Below, piece after piece: positions 16,464-24,918 of a stretch of DNA of 64,000 nucleotides. Source of the DNA: Sphingopyxis sp. GTDB taxonomy: Bacteria; Pseudomonadota; Alphaproteobacteria; Sphingomonadales; Sphingomonadaceae. Made by a program: the position numbers and the translations under genes. Where the stretch lies: NCBI GenBank assembly GCA_013823985.1, contig PNNB01000015.1, positions 248,001-312,000 of the forward strand, given 5' to 3'. Under the pieces are notes generated by a model. That model was given only the letters and a program-made list of their open reading frames with translations. It did no database searches and was not told the DNA's origin. Within the stretch, counting starts at the first letter, position 1. Every line of letters begins with the position of its first letter.

Positions 16464-17807
16464 GTGAAGATCAGCGCAAAATTGCTACTGGCTCTTGCCG
16501 CATCTGCATCGCTTGGCGGCTGCGCCGTGTTGGATGGCGTGCGCGGCGATGCGGGTAAGAAGAATAATACACCCACCGTCGGCAACCGCGTCGACATTCT
16601 GGGTACCGAACGCGACATGGAGGTTGACCCTGCGTTGGCTAATGTGGCCGTCATACTGCCGCCAGCCGTGGTCAACGAAGCATGGGCCCAGCCGGGCGGA
16701 AATGCGTCCAAGTCCCCGGGCCATGTCGAACTGGGACAAGGCCTGTCGCGCATTTGGAGCGCCAACGTAACCGGCGCAAACCCGCGCGCACGGTTGGCTG
16801 CAAGTCCGGTGGTTAGCGATTCGCGCGTTTATGTGGTCGACACAACCGCCCGCGTCACCGCCCTTGATGCGAATAGCGGCGCGCAGATCTGGTCCAACGC
16901 CCTCGAGATCGACGACGATGGAAAGCCCTCGCGCTTCGGCGGAGGGGTTAGCGCCACCAGCACCACCGTTTTCGCAACCAACGGCGTGGGTGATGTCGCC
17001 GCGCTTGCTGCCGATACCGGTGCGTTAAGCTGGAAAAAGCGTCCTGCCGGACCACTGCGTGGTGCACCTACGCTGTCGAACGGCAATGTCTATGTGATGA
17101 CACAGGACAACCAGATTTACGCCCTTCGCCAGACCGATGGCGAGGCACAATGGAATGAAGCAGGCCCAGTTGCTGCTTCCGGTATTTTCGGCGTCGGCGC
17201 ACCTGCGGCTGCGCAAGGTACAATCATTGCAGGTTATTCCAGCGGCGAACTGGCAGCATATCGGTACGAAAACGGGCGCAGTCTGTGGACCGACACATTG
17301 TCGCGCACAGCCATGTCGACATCGGTTTCGACCCTGACCGATATTGACGCCGATCCCGTGATTGACCGCGGCAGGGTGTTCGCCCTGGGCAAGGGCGGCC
17401 GTATGGCGTCCTATGAACTGGTCACCGGCCAGCGCATCTGGGAAATCAATATTGCCGGCATTTCTACACCCGTTACCGCGGGCGAGTGGGTCTTTGTCAT
17501 GACCGACGAAGCGCGTCTTTTATGCGTGGCCCGTTCCAGTGGAAAAATCCGCTGGATTTCAAAGCTGCAGCGGTACGACAATGAAGAAAAGAAGAAGGGC
17601 CCCATCAGTTGGTATGGCCCAGTCCTCGCGGGCGGTCGCCTGATTGTCGCCAGCTCGCGCGGCAATATCTGGTCGATTTCTCCTGCCGAAGGTACGGCAA
17701 GCGAAGTATTTGACCTCAAATCGCCCGTGTCGCTCGCGCCCATTGTTGCGAACAACACGCTTTACATTCTCGACGATTCGGGCCGCATCTCGGCCTTTCG
17801 CGGGTAA
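16464..17807 (+). CDS. bamB: Outer membrane protein assembly factor BamB
   Basis: Lipoprotein beta-propeller of the BAM complex that inserts beta-barrel proteins. GTG start; signal MKISAKLLLALAASASLGGC with the lipid-attachment cysteine at residue 20. The mature protein contains repeated PQQ-like blades (for example VYVVDTTARVTALDANSGAQ, VYVMTQDNQIYALRQTDGEA, GRMASYELVTGQRIWEI, TLYILDDSGRISAFRG). The 447-residue length is slightly above the enterobacterial protein, as usual in alphaproteobacteria. It sits between the YfgM-like gene and der in one operon. Confidence 0.94.
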   Translation: MKISAKLLLALAASASLGGCAVLDGVRGDAGKKNNTPTVGNRVDILGTERDMEVDPALANVAVILPPAVVNEAWAQPGGNASKSPGHVELGQGLSRIWSANVTGANPRARLAASPVVSDSRVYVVDTTARVTALDANSGAQIWSNALEIDDDGKPSRFGGGVSATSTTVFATNGVGDVAALAADTGALSWKKRPAGPLRGAPTLSNGNVYVMTQDNQIYALRQTDGEAQWNEAGPVAASGIFGVGAPAAAQGTIIAGYSSGELAAYRYENGRSLWTDTLSRTAMSTSVSTLTDIDADPVIDRGRVFALGKGGRMASYELVTGQRIWEINIAGISTPVTAGEWVFVMTDEARLLCVARSSGKIRWISKLQRYDNEEKKKGPISWYGPVLAGGRLIVASSRGNIWSISPAEGTASEVFDLKSPVSLAPIVANNTLYILDDSGRISAFRG

Positions 17808-17827
17808 CTTGAAGGAGTAGTGCCGGC

Positions 17828-19231
17828 ATGTTGCCGACGGTAGCCATTATCGGTCGGCCTAATGTCGGCAAGTCGACTTTGTTCAACCGGCTGGTTGGCA
17901 AGAAGCTTGCGCTTGTCGATGACACGCCCGGCGTCACCCGCGACCGGCGGGAGGGACAGGGTCGCTTGTTCGACCTTGAGTTCACCATTGTCGATACAGC
18001 CGGCTATGAAGATGAAGACCCGGACACCCTGCCCGGCCGCATGCGCATGCAGACCGAGGCCGCGATTGCCGGCGCGCAGGTTGCGCTGTTCCTGATTGAC
18101 GGACGGGTTGGCGTAACCCCGCTCGACGAAGAAATCGCCCGCTGGCTGCGCGGAAGTGCGACGCCCGTGGTGTTGGCGGTCAACAAGGCCGAAGGCAAGC
18201 AGGGCGATAATGGCATTTTGGAAAGCTATGCCCTTGGTTTTGGCGATCCCATCGCGATCAGTGGTGAGCATGGCGAAGGCATGGCTGACCTGTTTCAGGC
18301 GCTGTTACCGCATATCGATGGCGGTGCGTTCGAGGTGCAGGATCCCGAAGCACCCGACGCCATCCTGAAGCTGGCTATTGTCGGTCGGCCCAATGCGGGC
18401 AAATCAACGCTCATTAACAAATTGCTCGGTGAAAACCGCCTGATTACCGGGCCCGAAGCCGGAATTACCCGCGACAGCATTTCCATCGACTGGATCTGGA
18501 CTGATCCAGACCCCAAGCAGGGCGAGCCTGATGAAGAGGGCAACATACCACCCCTCTTGACCGAGCGCCGGGTGCGCCTGATCGACACCGCAGGAATGCG
18601 CAAGCGCGCCAAGGTGCAGGACAAGCTTGAAAAATTGTCCGTCGCCGACGCGCGCCACGCCATCGATTTTGCCGAAGTTGTCGTTCTTTTGCTGGATGCG
18701 ACCAAGGGCTTGGAAGTGCAGGACCTGAAAATTGCCGACCATGTCATTCAGGAAGGCCGCGCACTCATCATCGCCATTAATAAATGGGATGTCGCCGAAA
18801 ATGCCAGCAGCCTGTTCAACGGCATCCGCGGGGCACTGGAAGAGGGCCTTTCGCAGTTAAAGGGCGTTCCGTTGATCGCGGTTTCGGCCATGACGGGCAA
18901 AGGCCTTGATCCGTTAATCTCCGCTGCATTCGATGCGCGTGAGGCATGGAATAAGCGCGTCCCGACGGGTATTCTCAACCGCTGGTTCGAAGCTGCTGTC
19001 GCCGCAAACCCTCCGCCCGCACCCGGCGGGAAACGGATAAAATTGCGCTATATGACCCAGGCACGCAACCGGCCGCCGACCTTTGTCATTTTCGGCAACC
19101 GTACGGACGAGTTGCCCGCCAGCTACGCACGTTATCTTCTGAACGGCATCCGCCGGGATCTGGATTTCGGGGCGGTGCCTGTGCGGATCAATTTCCGCTC
19201 GTCGAAAAACCCATTTGCGGACAACGGCTGA
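17828..19231 (+). CDS. der: Ribosome-associated GTPase Der (EngA)
   Basis: Essential GTPase in 50S subunit maturation with two tandem G domains and a C-terminal KH-like domain. G1 motifs: [12 protein letters not shown] at about residue 9 and [12 protein letters not shown] at about 187. G3: VDTAGYE and [10 protein letters not shown]4: VNKAEG and INKWD. The C-terminal part ends [14 protein letters not shown]. The 467 residues are full length. It is the last gene of the TPR-bamB-der operon. Confidence 0.97.
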   Translation: MLPTVAIIGRPNVGKSTLFNRLVGKKLALVDDTPGVTRDRREGQGRLFDLEFTIVDTAGYEDEDPDTLPGRMRMQTEAAIAGAQVALFLIDGRVGVTPLDEEIARWLRGSATPVVLAVNKAEGKQGDNGILESYALGFGDPIAISGEHGEGMADLFQALLPHIDGGAFEVQDPEAPDAILKLAIVGRPNAGKSTLINKLLGENRLITGPEAGITRDSISIDWIWTDPDPKQGEPDEEGNIPPLLTERRVRLIDTAGMRKRAKVQDKLEKLSVADARHAIDFAEVVVLLLDATKGLEVQDLKIADHVIQEGRALIIAINKWDVAENASSLFNGIRGALEEGLSQLKGVPLIAVSAMTGKGLDPLISAAFDAREAWNKRVPTGILNRWFEAAVAANPPPAPGGKRIKLRYMTQARNRPPTFVIFGNRTDELPASYARYLLNGIRRDLDFGAVPVRINFRSSKNPFADNG

Positions 19232-19330
19232 TAGTGATTTTTGCCAAACAGATTGCGTCAACGCTCTGTTTACTTCTGCCAGTGTAAAGGAAACCGACAG
19301 GACCATTTCCGTTGTCCATGGAGCAGCGCG

Positions 19331-19762
19331 TTGACCGATAAGCCAGATGATCTAATCGACTGGAAGACCTTTACCGAAACCCGCAATCTGCTGGGGGCCG
19401 GTTTTGTCCGCATATTGGGCTATTTCCGGGAGGACGGCACAAAGTCCGTTGCTGCGATCGAAGAAGCCATGCGGCTGAAAGACTCAGCGAAACTCGTCAT
19501 TCCAGCCCACACGCTAAAGGGCGAATCATGGCAGTTTGGCGCCGACCAGCTTGCGCTGCTCGCCGAAGAAATCGAAATCGCTGCGCGCCATTATGTCGAA
19601 ATCCAGATCGATCCTTCCGAATTGGTCGAAAAGGTCGTGCGTCTGCGCCCAGTGTTCGAGGCCACGCTTGCTGCTCTCGAATCCGAAGCAAGTCCGTTGG
19701 TCGAGCGCCGCCCGGTCAGCTTTGGCCAGCGCAATGCTTTGGGCGGAATGAGCTACGGCTAA
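19331..19762 (+). CDS. Histidine phosphotransfer (HPt) domain protein
   Basis: About 143 residues; the HPt four-helix bundle carries the phospho-accepting histidine at residue 60 in IPAHTLKGESWQFG. It would relay phosphate between a hybrid kinase and a response regulator. No kinase is adjacent, so the partner is encoded elsewhere. The TTG start (TDKPDDLID...) has GGAG about ten bases upstream; the frame is open 30 codons further but non-conserved. Sphingomonad proteins of this kind sometimes act in cell-cycle or general stress phosphorelays (inference). Confidence 0.85.
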   Translation: MTDKPDDLIDWKTFTETRNLLGAGFVRILGYFREDGTKSVAAIEEAMRLKDSAKLVIPAHTLKGESWQFGADQLALLAEEIEIAARHYVEIQIDPSELVEKVVRLRPVFEATLAALESEASPLVERRPVSFGQRNALGGMSYG

Positions 19763-19792
19763 CCACGCAGAAGCGGAATCACCTTTACCCGA

Positions 19793-20272
19793 TCAATCTT
19801 CCGCAGGCTTTGACTGAAGCTGGACGTAATTTTCGATACCCATACGCGCAATCATGTCGAACTGCTTTTCAAGCATGTCGACATGCTCTTCTTCACTTTC
19901 CAGAATATCGGCAAACAGGTCACGGCTGACATAGTCACGTACACTTTCCGAATAAGCGATGGCATCTTTCAGCAAGGGCAGAGCCTCATATTCAAGCTCC
20001 AGGTCGGCCTTCAATATTTCTTCGACCGTTTCGCCAATACGCAGGCGCCCCAGCAACTGGAAATTGGGGAGACCGTCAAGGAACAGGATACGCTCTGACA
20101 AGCGATCGGCATGCTTCATTTCGTCTATGGATTCATGCCGTTCAAAATGCGCCAGCTTCGCAACACCCCAATTGTCGAGCATGCGGTAATGCAGCCAATA
20201 TTGATTGACGGCTGTCAGCTCGTTTTTGAGCGCCTCGTTCAAAAACTCGATAACCTTTGCGTCGCCCTTCAT
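19793..20272 (-). CDS. bfr: Bacterioferritin
   Basis: Iron-storage protein forming a 24-mer with heme at subunit interfaces. All ferroxidase ligands are present (E18, E51, H54, E94, E127, H130), as is the heme ligand M52 in IDEMKHADR. The 159-residue length is standard. It lies 100 bases downstream of a bfd-type ferredoxin gene on the same strand, the usual storage/mobilisation pair. Confidence 0.97.
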   Translation of the reverse strand: MKGDAKVIEFLNEALKNELTAVNQYWLHYRMLDNWGVAKLAHFERHESIDEMKHADRLSERILFLDGLPNFQLLGRLRIGETVEEILKADLELEYEALPLLKDAIAYSESVRDYVSRDLFADILESEEEHVDMLEKQFDMIARMGIENYVQLQSKPAED

Positions 20273-20372
20273 GGCCTGTCTCCTTTAAGTTGGAGCAATC
20301 ACGATAACGGTGATCTTCAATCAAGTGAAGGTAAAAATCCGCAGAAACAAGCCGATTTTTCGGCCGATATTG

Positions 20373-20543
20373 CTACGCGGTTGCAGGACCAGCGCTGATG
20401 ATGTTGCGCGCAAACGAAAGGCACTGGCCACATTTCGGTTTACGGCCGAGGCGGGCGTAAACGTCGTTCGGGCGGTCAGAACCGGAGCGCACCGCGGCAC
20501 GCAGGTCTTTTTCCCGGATAGCATTACATACGCAAACGACCAT
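20373..20543 (-). CDS. bfd: Bacterioferritin-associated ferredoxin (BFD-type [2Fe-2S] protein)
   Basis: A 56-residue protein starting MVVCVCNAIREKDLRAAV with a second pair of cysteines in KPKCGQCLSFARNII. This is the C-x-C...C-x2-C pattern of Bfd, which reduces and releases iron from bacterioferritin. AGGAG precedes the ATG. bfr follows on the same strand. Upstream are two ATGCGAAT repeats and a Fur-like imperfect palindrome, consistent with iron control as known for E. coli bfd (inference). Confidence 0.9.
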   Translation of the reverse strand: MVVCVCNAIREKDLRAAVRSGSDRPNDVYARLGRKPKCGQCLSFARNIISAGPATA

Positions 20544-20556
20544 TGATTCGCTCCTG

Positions 20557-20592
20557 ATGCGAATGGCTTACCGTTAATGCGAATTGATTGCA
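20557..20592. promoter_or_regulatory. Possible Fur/iron-responsive region before bfd
   Basis: ATGCGAAT occurs twice exactly 20 bases apart (20557-20564, 20577-20584). The second is part of TGCGAATTGATTGCA, which loosely fits an alphaproteobacterial Fur-type palindrome (outer TGC/GCA perfect, centre poor). Assignment rests on the bfd context. Confidence 0.3.
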
Positions 20593-20598
20593 ATAACT

Positions 20599-21828
20599 TT
20601 AGCGGACCATTGCCTGCACTTGCCCGCGTGCCAGACTGCGCCATAGCCACTCGAGCGGCCCATAGCGATATCGGGCAAGCCAAGGTCGGGACCAAAGCAG
20701 CATAATTGCCCACACGGCAAAGACAATCGGCCATAATCCGATCCGGCTTACATAGCCGAACAGGCCAAACCCATATCCGTAAAATAGGGTGGTCATCAGG
20801 ATGGACGTTCCAAGATAGTTGGTAAATGCCGCCTGCCCGGTGGCGGCTACGCGCGCAATGAACTTTCCATGCGCGATCCGTGTGATGAACAGGATCAGCA
20901 ATGCTGCATATCCCACAGTGAGCATCAAGCGGGGAATCGCGCTCCACGCGAGGAATATGGCAAGCGAGCTTATCAGATCATAGTCGACAAACATCAGATA
21001 CGCCGCCAGCACAGCACTTGCTATTAGGCCAGCGGGAACGAGCCGCTTTGCCCATTTCACATATGCCGAACCATCCCACTCCCCGGTAATGAAACCATTT
21101 TTCTTCATAGCCATGCCGATCATCATCAAGGGCAGGGTCTCGGCAATGGACTGTAATACAGCCGCTAGAGGCGTATACCATTCGGACAGCTTCTCGGTCA
21201 CAATCGGCCAATATGCTCCCCTGTGAAGGGCAATCTCATCCTCGACATTCAAATCGAAATCATTGCTCCGCAATATTTCATTATATTGCTTCAACATATC
21301 GGGATCGGCGTCGGGCTGGGTTGCGAAATATTGAAGCACCTGCAGTCCACCCAATTGCAGTCCCCAAAACAGAATGCCCAGACCGAAAAGAATCAACGCC
21401 CATTTAATCAAACGGGCAGGCTCCCACTTCCGGAACAGAAAGGCGATGCATCCCACGCTCGCGTACAGAAATAATATGTCGCCGAACCAAAGGAAAAAAT
21501 AATGCGCCAACCCGAACAGGGCCAGCCAGAACATGCGGGCATAATGCACTTTGGCGGCGCTCTCGCCTTTGGCTTGGGCGCGCTCGATGATCAGCATCAT
21601 ACTCGCGCCGAACATGAGCGAGAACAGCCCCCGCATCTTGCCGTCGATGAAAATGAAAGAAAAAATCCAGGACGCCTGGTTTTCGGCAGACAATCCACCA
21701 TAGGCCTTGGGGGTCACATAGGCCCATTCCGGCATGGAGAAAGCGACGATATTCATCGCCAAAATTCCCATCACCGCAAAACCCCGCATGGCGTCGAGTG
21801 TTAGGTAACGGTCAGTCTCTGGCTGCAT
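20599..21828 (-). CDS. DUF418 family membrane protein
   Basis: 409 residues with about nine to ten membrane helices. The N-terminal MRGFAVMGILAMNIVAFSMP and the C-terminal block (AATGQAAFTNYLGTSILMTT, then WSRPWLARYRYGPLEWLWRSL) are the hallmarks of DUF418 (YeiB-like) proteins, which are related to membrane acyltransferases; no reaction is proven. The promoter carries a TGTATT-N8-AATACA palindrome also found between the genes at 48.5 kb. It is convergent with nothing and upstream of bfd on the same strand. Confidence 0.88.
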   Translation of the reverse strand: MQPETDRYLTLDAMRGFAVMGILAMNIVAFSMPEWAYVTPKAYGGLSAENQASWIFSFIFIDGKMRGLFSLMFGASMMLIIERAQAKGESAAKVHYARMFWLALFGLAHYFFLWFGDILFLYASVGCIAFLFRKWEPARLIKWALILFGLGILFWGLQLGGLQVLQYFATQPDADPDMLKQYNEILRSNDFDLNVEDEIALHRGAYWPIVTEKLSEWYTPLAAVLQSIAETLPLMMIGMAMKKNGFITGEWDGSAYVKWAKRLVPAGLIASAVLAAYLMFVDYDLISSLAIFLAWSAIPRLMLTVGYAALLILFITRIAHGKFIARVAATGQAAFTNYLGTSILMTTLFYGYGFGLFGYVSRIGLWPIVFAVWAIMLLWSRPWLARYRYGPLEWLWRSLARGQVQAMVR

Positions 21829-21838
21829 AGTTTCCCCC

Positions 21839-21858
21839 TGTATTGTCTGATTAATACA
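21839..21858. promoter_or_regulatory. TGTATT-N8-AATACA palindrome, putative operator of the DUF418 gene
   Basis: TGTATTGTCTGATTAATACA lies ten bases before the DUF418 start codon; flanking C and G extend the arms to 7 bp. The same 6-8-6 arrangement recurs at 48499-48518. Confidence 0.5.
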
Positions 21859-21898
21859 GTTGCGCGCGTATGCCGTCCAGCACTTTAAGTTTTTGTTA

Positions 21899-21927
21899 TT
21901 GACATTGATGTAGGTAGAAAATATCTA
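21899..21927 (+). promoter_or_regulatory. Sigma-70-type promoter of the COQ4-like gene
   Basis: TTGACA, a 17-base spacer and TATCTA, ending 29 bases before the ATG. The -35 is a consensus match and the spacing ideal. It is followed by an AG-rich leader with GGAG about ten bases before the start. Confidence 0.6.
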
Positions 21928-21956
21928 GTCTCTAGAAAATTCATGGAGTCCCCCCG

Positions 21957-22733
21957 ATGACCGCTCTGCCATTCCATCATCCTGATCGCCCCGCAGGTGA
22001 ATTCCGCCCGCTGAAGGCGCTGCATCACTTCCGCAAGCTGATCGCGGATAAGGAAGACACGGAACAGGTATTCCACATCATCGCCGCGCTGCGTGGCCGC
22101 AAGTTCCGCAAAATTGCCAGCTCTTTCTGGCATAGCGAAAAGGGCCAGCGGATTCTCGCCAGCAAGCAGCGCCTCATTGATGTGCTGGACGATCATGACA
22201 GCATCAAGAAGTTGCCCGCTGGTACGGTCGGCCGCGCCTATGTCGACTTCATGGAACGCGAGGGCCTGAGCGCCGCCGGTCTCGAAGCTGAATATGCCAA
22301 ATTTACCGACGCCGGTGTGCGCTATGAAGACGGCATTGACCGTTATGGTGACCGGCTTCGGGACACACACGACATGCTTCACGTGTTAACCGGCTACGGC
22401 CGCGACGCATTAGGGGAGCAATGCGTTCTCGCCTTTACCTATGCGCAGAACCGCAATCTGGGCGTTGGGTTTATTGCTTATGCGGGCGGTTTCGAATTGA
22501 AACGGCGTGTGGCACGCTCGGCTCCAATCATGAAAGCGGTGCATGAAGGCTATCGTATCGGAAATGCTGCCAAAAACATCGTGCATGAAGATATTATCGA
22601 GCTTCTGAAGGAACCCCTCGCCGATGCACGCAAGCGCTTGGGCATTGCAGAACCCGTTGCATATCGTACGGCGCATGAAGCGATGCGGTCGGGCGGGGTG
22701 GACCCCTATAATCTGCTCGCCGCGCCTGCCTAA
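21957..22733 (+). CDS. COQ4 family protein (ubiquinone biosynthesis)
   Basis: 258 residues. The zinc-type motif of Coq4, HDMLHVLTGYGRDALGE, is intact (H-D-x2-H ... E). In yeast and humans COQ4 supports ubiquinone assembly, and recent work assigns it an oxidative decarboxylation/hydroxylation of the ring C1 (family knowledge). Alphaproteobacterial members occur widely in sphingomonads. The N-terminus MTALPFHHPDRPAGEFRPLK is not conserved in eukaryotes. It is a single gene with its own strong promoter. Confidence 0.88.
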   Translation: MTALPFHHPDRPAGEFRPLKALHHFRKLIADKEDTEQVFHIIAALRGRKFRKIASSFWHSEKGQRILASKQRLIDVLDDHDSIKKLPAGTVGRAYVDFMEREGLSAAGLEAEYAKFTDAGVRYEDGIDRYGDRLRDTHDMLHVLTGYGRDALGEQCVLAFTYAQNRNLGVGFIAYAGGFELKRRVARSAPIMKAVHEGYRIGNAAKNIVHEDIIELLKEPLADARKRLGIAEPVAYRTAHEAMRSGGVDPYNLLAAPA

Positions 22734-22852
22734 GCTCGCCTTTCTGCGAAATAAGCGTTCCTTATCGACGGGTTAACCCCTTTTTAGATTGCGTCCGGCG
22801 ACCAAGCCTGAAACAATCCCTCCACAGTCGCACCGGCAATTTGTGGTTTGAG

Positions 22853-22879
22853 TCCAAAAGGACCGAGCCGCCTTTTGGA
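22853..22879 (+). promoter_or_regulatory. Perfect stem-loop in the leader of the flavoprotein gene
   Basis: TCCAAAAGG / CCTTTTGGA, a 9-bp perfect stem with a 9-base loop, ends 20 bases before the ATG and touches the purine-rich ribosome-binding region GGAGGAAAGGGGGAGGG. It could be an operator or an RNA hairpin affecting initiation. Confidence 0.4.
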
Positions 22880-22899
22880 GGAAAGGGGGAGGGATACCC

Positions 22900-24471
22900 A
22901 TGCCCGACACATTCATCGACAGCCGCAATGCGGCGAACTGGATCAATCACCACGAAAATGTCAGCGTTCCCGTCGCAAAAATTCTGACGGTGCGCAACGA
23001 AACGCCGAAATCCCCATCTTTCGCCGGAATGAAGGCAACGGCGGGACGGTTGCAGCAGGTTATTCGCGATGCGCTGGCCGCCGGGAAACGCATACGGGCC
23101 GTTGGTGCACATTGGTCGTTTTCCGATATCCCTGCCGTCGCCAATGGCTGGATTGTCGAGACGAATAAGCTCGACTGGCGCTTCGCCTTTTCGGCAAGTG
23201 ATATCCATCCCGAATCCCGCATCACACATGACGAGTTGTTGCTTTGCCAATGCGGAACATTGATCGCACGCATCAACGAAACGCTGGAATCACCGAACAA
23301 TGTCCTGCCCACCGGCCAAAGGCGAAAGGCGTTACGGACTTCGGGGGCCAGCAATGGGCAGACAATCGCAGGTGCGCTGGGCACCGGTGTCCATGGCTCT
23401 GCCATCGATGTCGGGGGCATGGAAAGCCAGGTCGCCGGTATCCAGTTGCTGACCGCAAACCGTAACATGTGGATCGAACGCGCAAGCGCGCCGGTCATGA
23501 ACGACGGATTTGCCGCCCGTCTCGGCGCCGAGCTTGTGCGCGATGACACCCTGTTTGAAGCGGCACTGGTCAGCCTCGGTTCGCTCGGCATCGTCCACTC
23601 GGTCCTTATATGCGCTACCGGAAGGTACGTGCTCAACACATCGCTGCGGCGCATCCGCTATGGACAGATAAAAGCCGCCCTGAATTCGCTCGACTTCCGT
23701 GGATCGGGAATTCCGGATGAAAGCCGTCGTCCCTATTTTTTCCAGGCCATCATGGACCCTGACGACCTGTGGGAAGAAGGCGACCGGGCCAAGGTGTTTT
23801 GCACCGTTCGCTATAAAGAAGTGTGCGAGCCAAACCGGGATGTGAAATATGATCTGAAGAAAGAGAATAGCGACGGCACCGATCTACCCAAGTTGATTGG
23901 TGATATCATCAAACTGGATCCCGCTTTTCGCGATCTGGCAACCTGGCTGCTGATGGAAATCCTGCTCAAGGAGCAGAGCGAAATCGGGAAGCCGGATAAG
24001 TGGAAGACACCGGGTCAGGCCTACACTTTCACGGACGCGCGGCGCGGGGTGGCGAGCAGCGGTTTCGGCGTCCCCCTGGCGCAAGTCAGCAACGCGTTGC
24101 GGATCATGGCCGAAGCCTTCCGCTCCCATAAAAAGGCTGGTGTCGTGCTGACCTGCCGCTATGTGCAGAAATCTCCGGGGATATTATCCTTCACCCGCTA
24201 TGATCCAACCTGTGTCATCGACATTGACGGCATCGATTCAACCGCAACGCAAAAGCTGATCAAATTGGTGGCGCAGCGGTTCGAAGCAGCGGGCATGCCG
24301 TTCACGATGCATTGGGGCAAAACCAACCATCTGACCAAGGCCCGCGTGCGTGCCGCTTTTGGTGGAAATGTCGACCGGTGGAATGCAGCCCGCAGGACGA
24401 TATTGCCGGATCAAGCGGAACGGGACGCCTTTTCTAACGATTTTATCGATTCAGTCGGGCTGAACGCCTAG
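22900..24471 (+). CDS. FAD-dependent sugar-lactone oxidase-like protein (GULO/ALO family)
   Basis: 523 residues. The N-terminal PCMH-type FAD domain (about 45-230) includes GKRIRAVGAHWSFSDIP and TSGASNGQTIAGALGTGVHGSA. The C-terminal part has the MHWGKTNHLT signature of D-arabinono-/L-gulono-lactone oxidases. Such enzymes oxidise aldonolactones or alditols with O2. The middle insertion (DPDDLWEEGDRAKVFCTVRY onward) is longer than in GULO, so the substrate is uncertain. It is monocistronic with a strong SD and an unusual leader hairpin. Confidence 0.78.
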   Translation: MPDTFIDSRNAANWINHHENVSVPVAKILTVRNETPKSPSFAGMKATAGRLQQVIRDALAAGKRIRAVGAHWSFSDIPAVANGWIVETNKLDWRFAFSASDIHPESRITHDELLLCQCGTLIARINETLESPNNVLPTGQRRKALRTSGASNGQTIAGALGTGVHGSAIDVGGMESQVAGIQLLTANRNMWIERASAPVMNDGFAARLGAELVRDDTLFEAALVSLGSLGIVHSVLICATGRYVLNTSLRRIRYGQIKAALNSLDFRGSGIPDESRRPYFFQAIMDPDDLWEEGDRAKVFCTVRYKEVCEPNRDVKYDLKKENSDGTDLPKLIGDIIKLDPAFRDLATWLLMEILLKEQSEIGKPDKWKTPGQAYTFTDARRGVASSGFGVPLAQVSNALRIMAEAFRSHKKAGVVLTCRYVQKSPGILSFTRYDPTCVIDIDGIDSTATQKLIKLVAQRFEAAGMPFTMHWGKTNHLTKARVRAAFGGNVDRWNAARRTILPDQAERDAFSNDFIDSVGLNA

Positions 24472-24482
24472 GAACCCGAGCC

Positions 24483-24893
24483 TTAGCGACGGTCTTTGCG
24501 TACCATCAGCTTCAGGCCAGACCAGACGGCATCAACCGCGCACACCTTTACGTCCACCAGATCGCTGCTGGGCAGAATGACTGCGCGGATGGTGTCTTCG
24601 GTAATGTCCGTGGTAACTTTGGCGGCCTTTTTCGGCCAGCTGACCCATATAAAGCCGGCCGGATCCAAAACCTTGCGCAACGCCTCCAGCTTTTCGGCCA
24701 GGGCGATCCTGTCGGTGACAAAAATATGGGCGGCGTGGACACCCGATGTAGGAACGAGTTCTTCGGACAAGGTCAGTCCGGCTTCGGCAATTTCTGCGCG
24801 GACGCTATCGGGCATGGAATCAAACCACACGCGCATGCCGTCTTTGTAACCGAGTTTTTGAACAAGTGGCTTACCGGAATATCCTGTGGTCAT
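24483..24893 (-). CDS. DUF3052 family protein
   Basis: 136 residues: MTTGYSGKPLVQKLGYKDGM, and later FIWVSWPKKAAKVTTDITED and CAVDAVWSGLKLMVRKDRR, the conserved blocks of DUF3052. No activity is known; the fold is probably alpha/beta. This ATG is chosen because upstream residues in the frame overlap purL and are not conserved. It follows purL by 25 bases on the same strand and is probably co-transcribed. Confidence 0.8.
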   Translation of the reverse strand: MTTGYSGKPLVQKLGYKDGMRVWFDSMPDSVRAEIAEAGLTLSEELVPTSGVHAAHIFVTDRIALAEKLEALRKVLDPAGFIWVSWPKKAAKVTTDITEDTIRAVILPSSDLVDVKVCAVDAVWSGLKLMVRKDRR

Positions 24894-24918
24894 GACACGA
24901 ATAATCCGGTGAGGCTGT

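Noticed and set aside
20310..20546. Plus-strand frame across the bfd gene
   Set aside because: The minus strand encodes a clear CxC...CxxC Bfd protein with AGGAG. The plus frame has no family.
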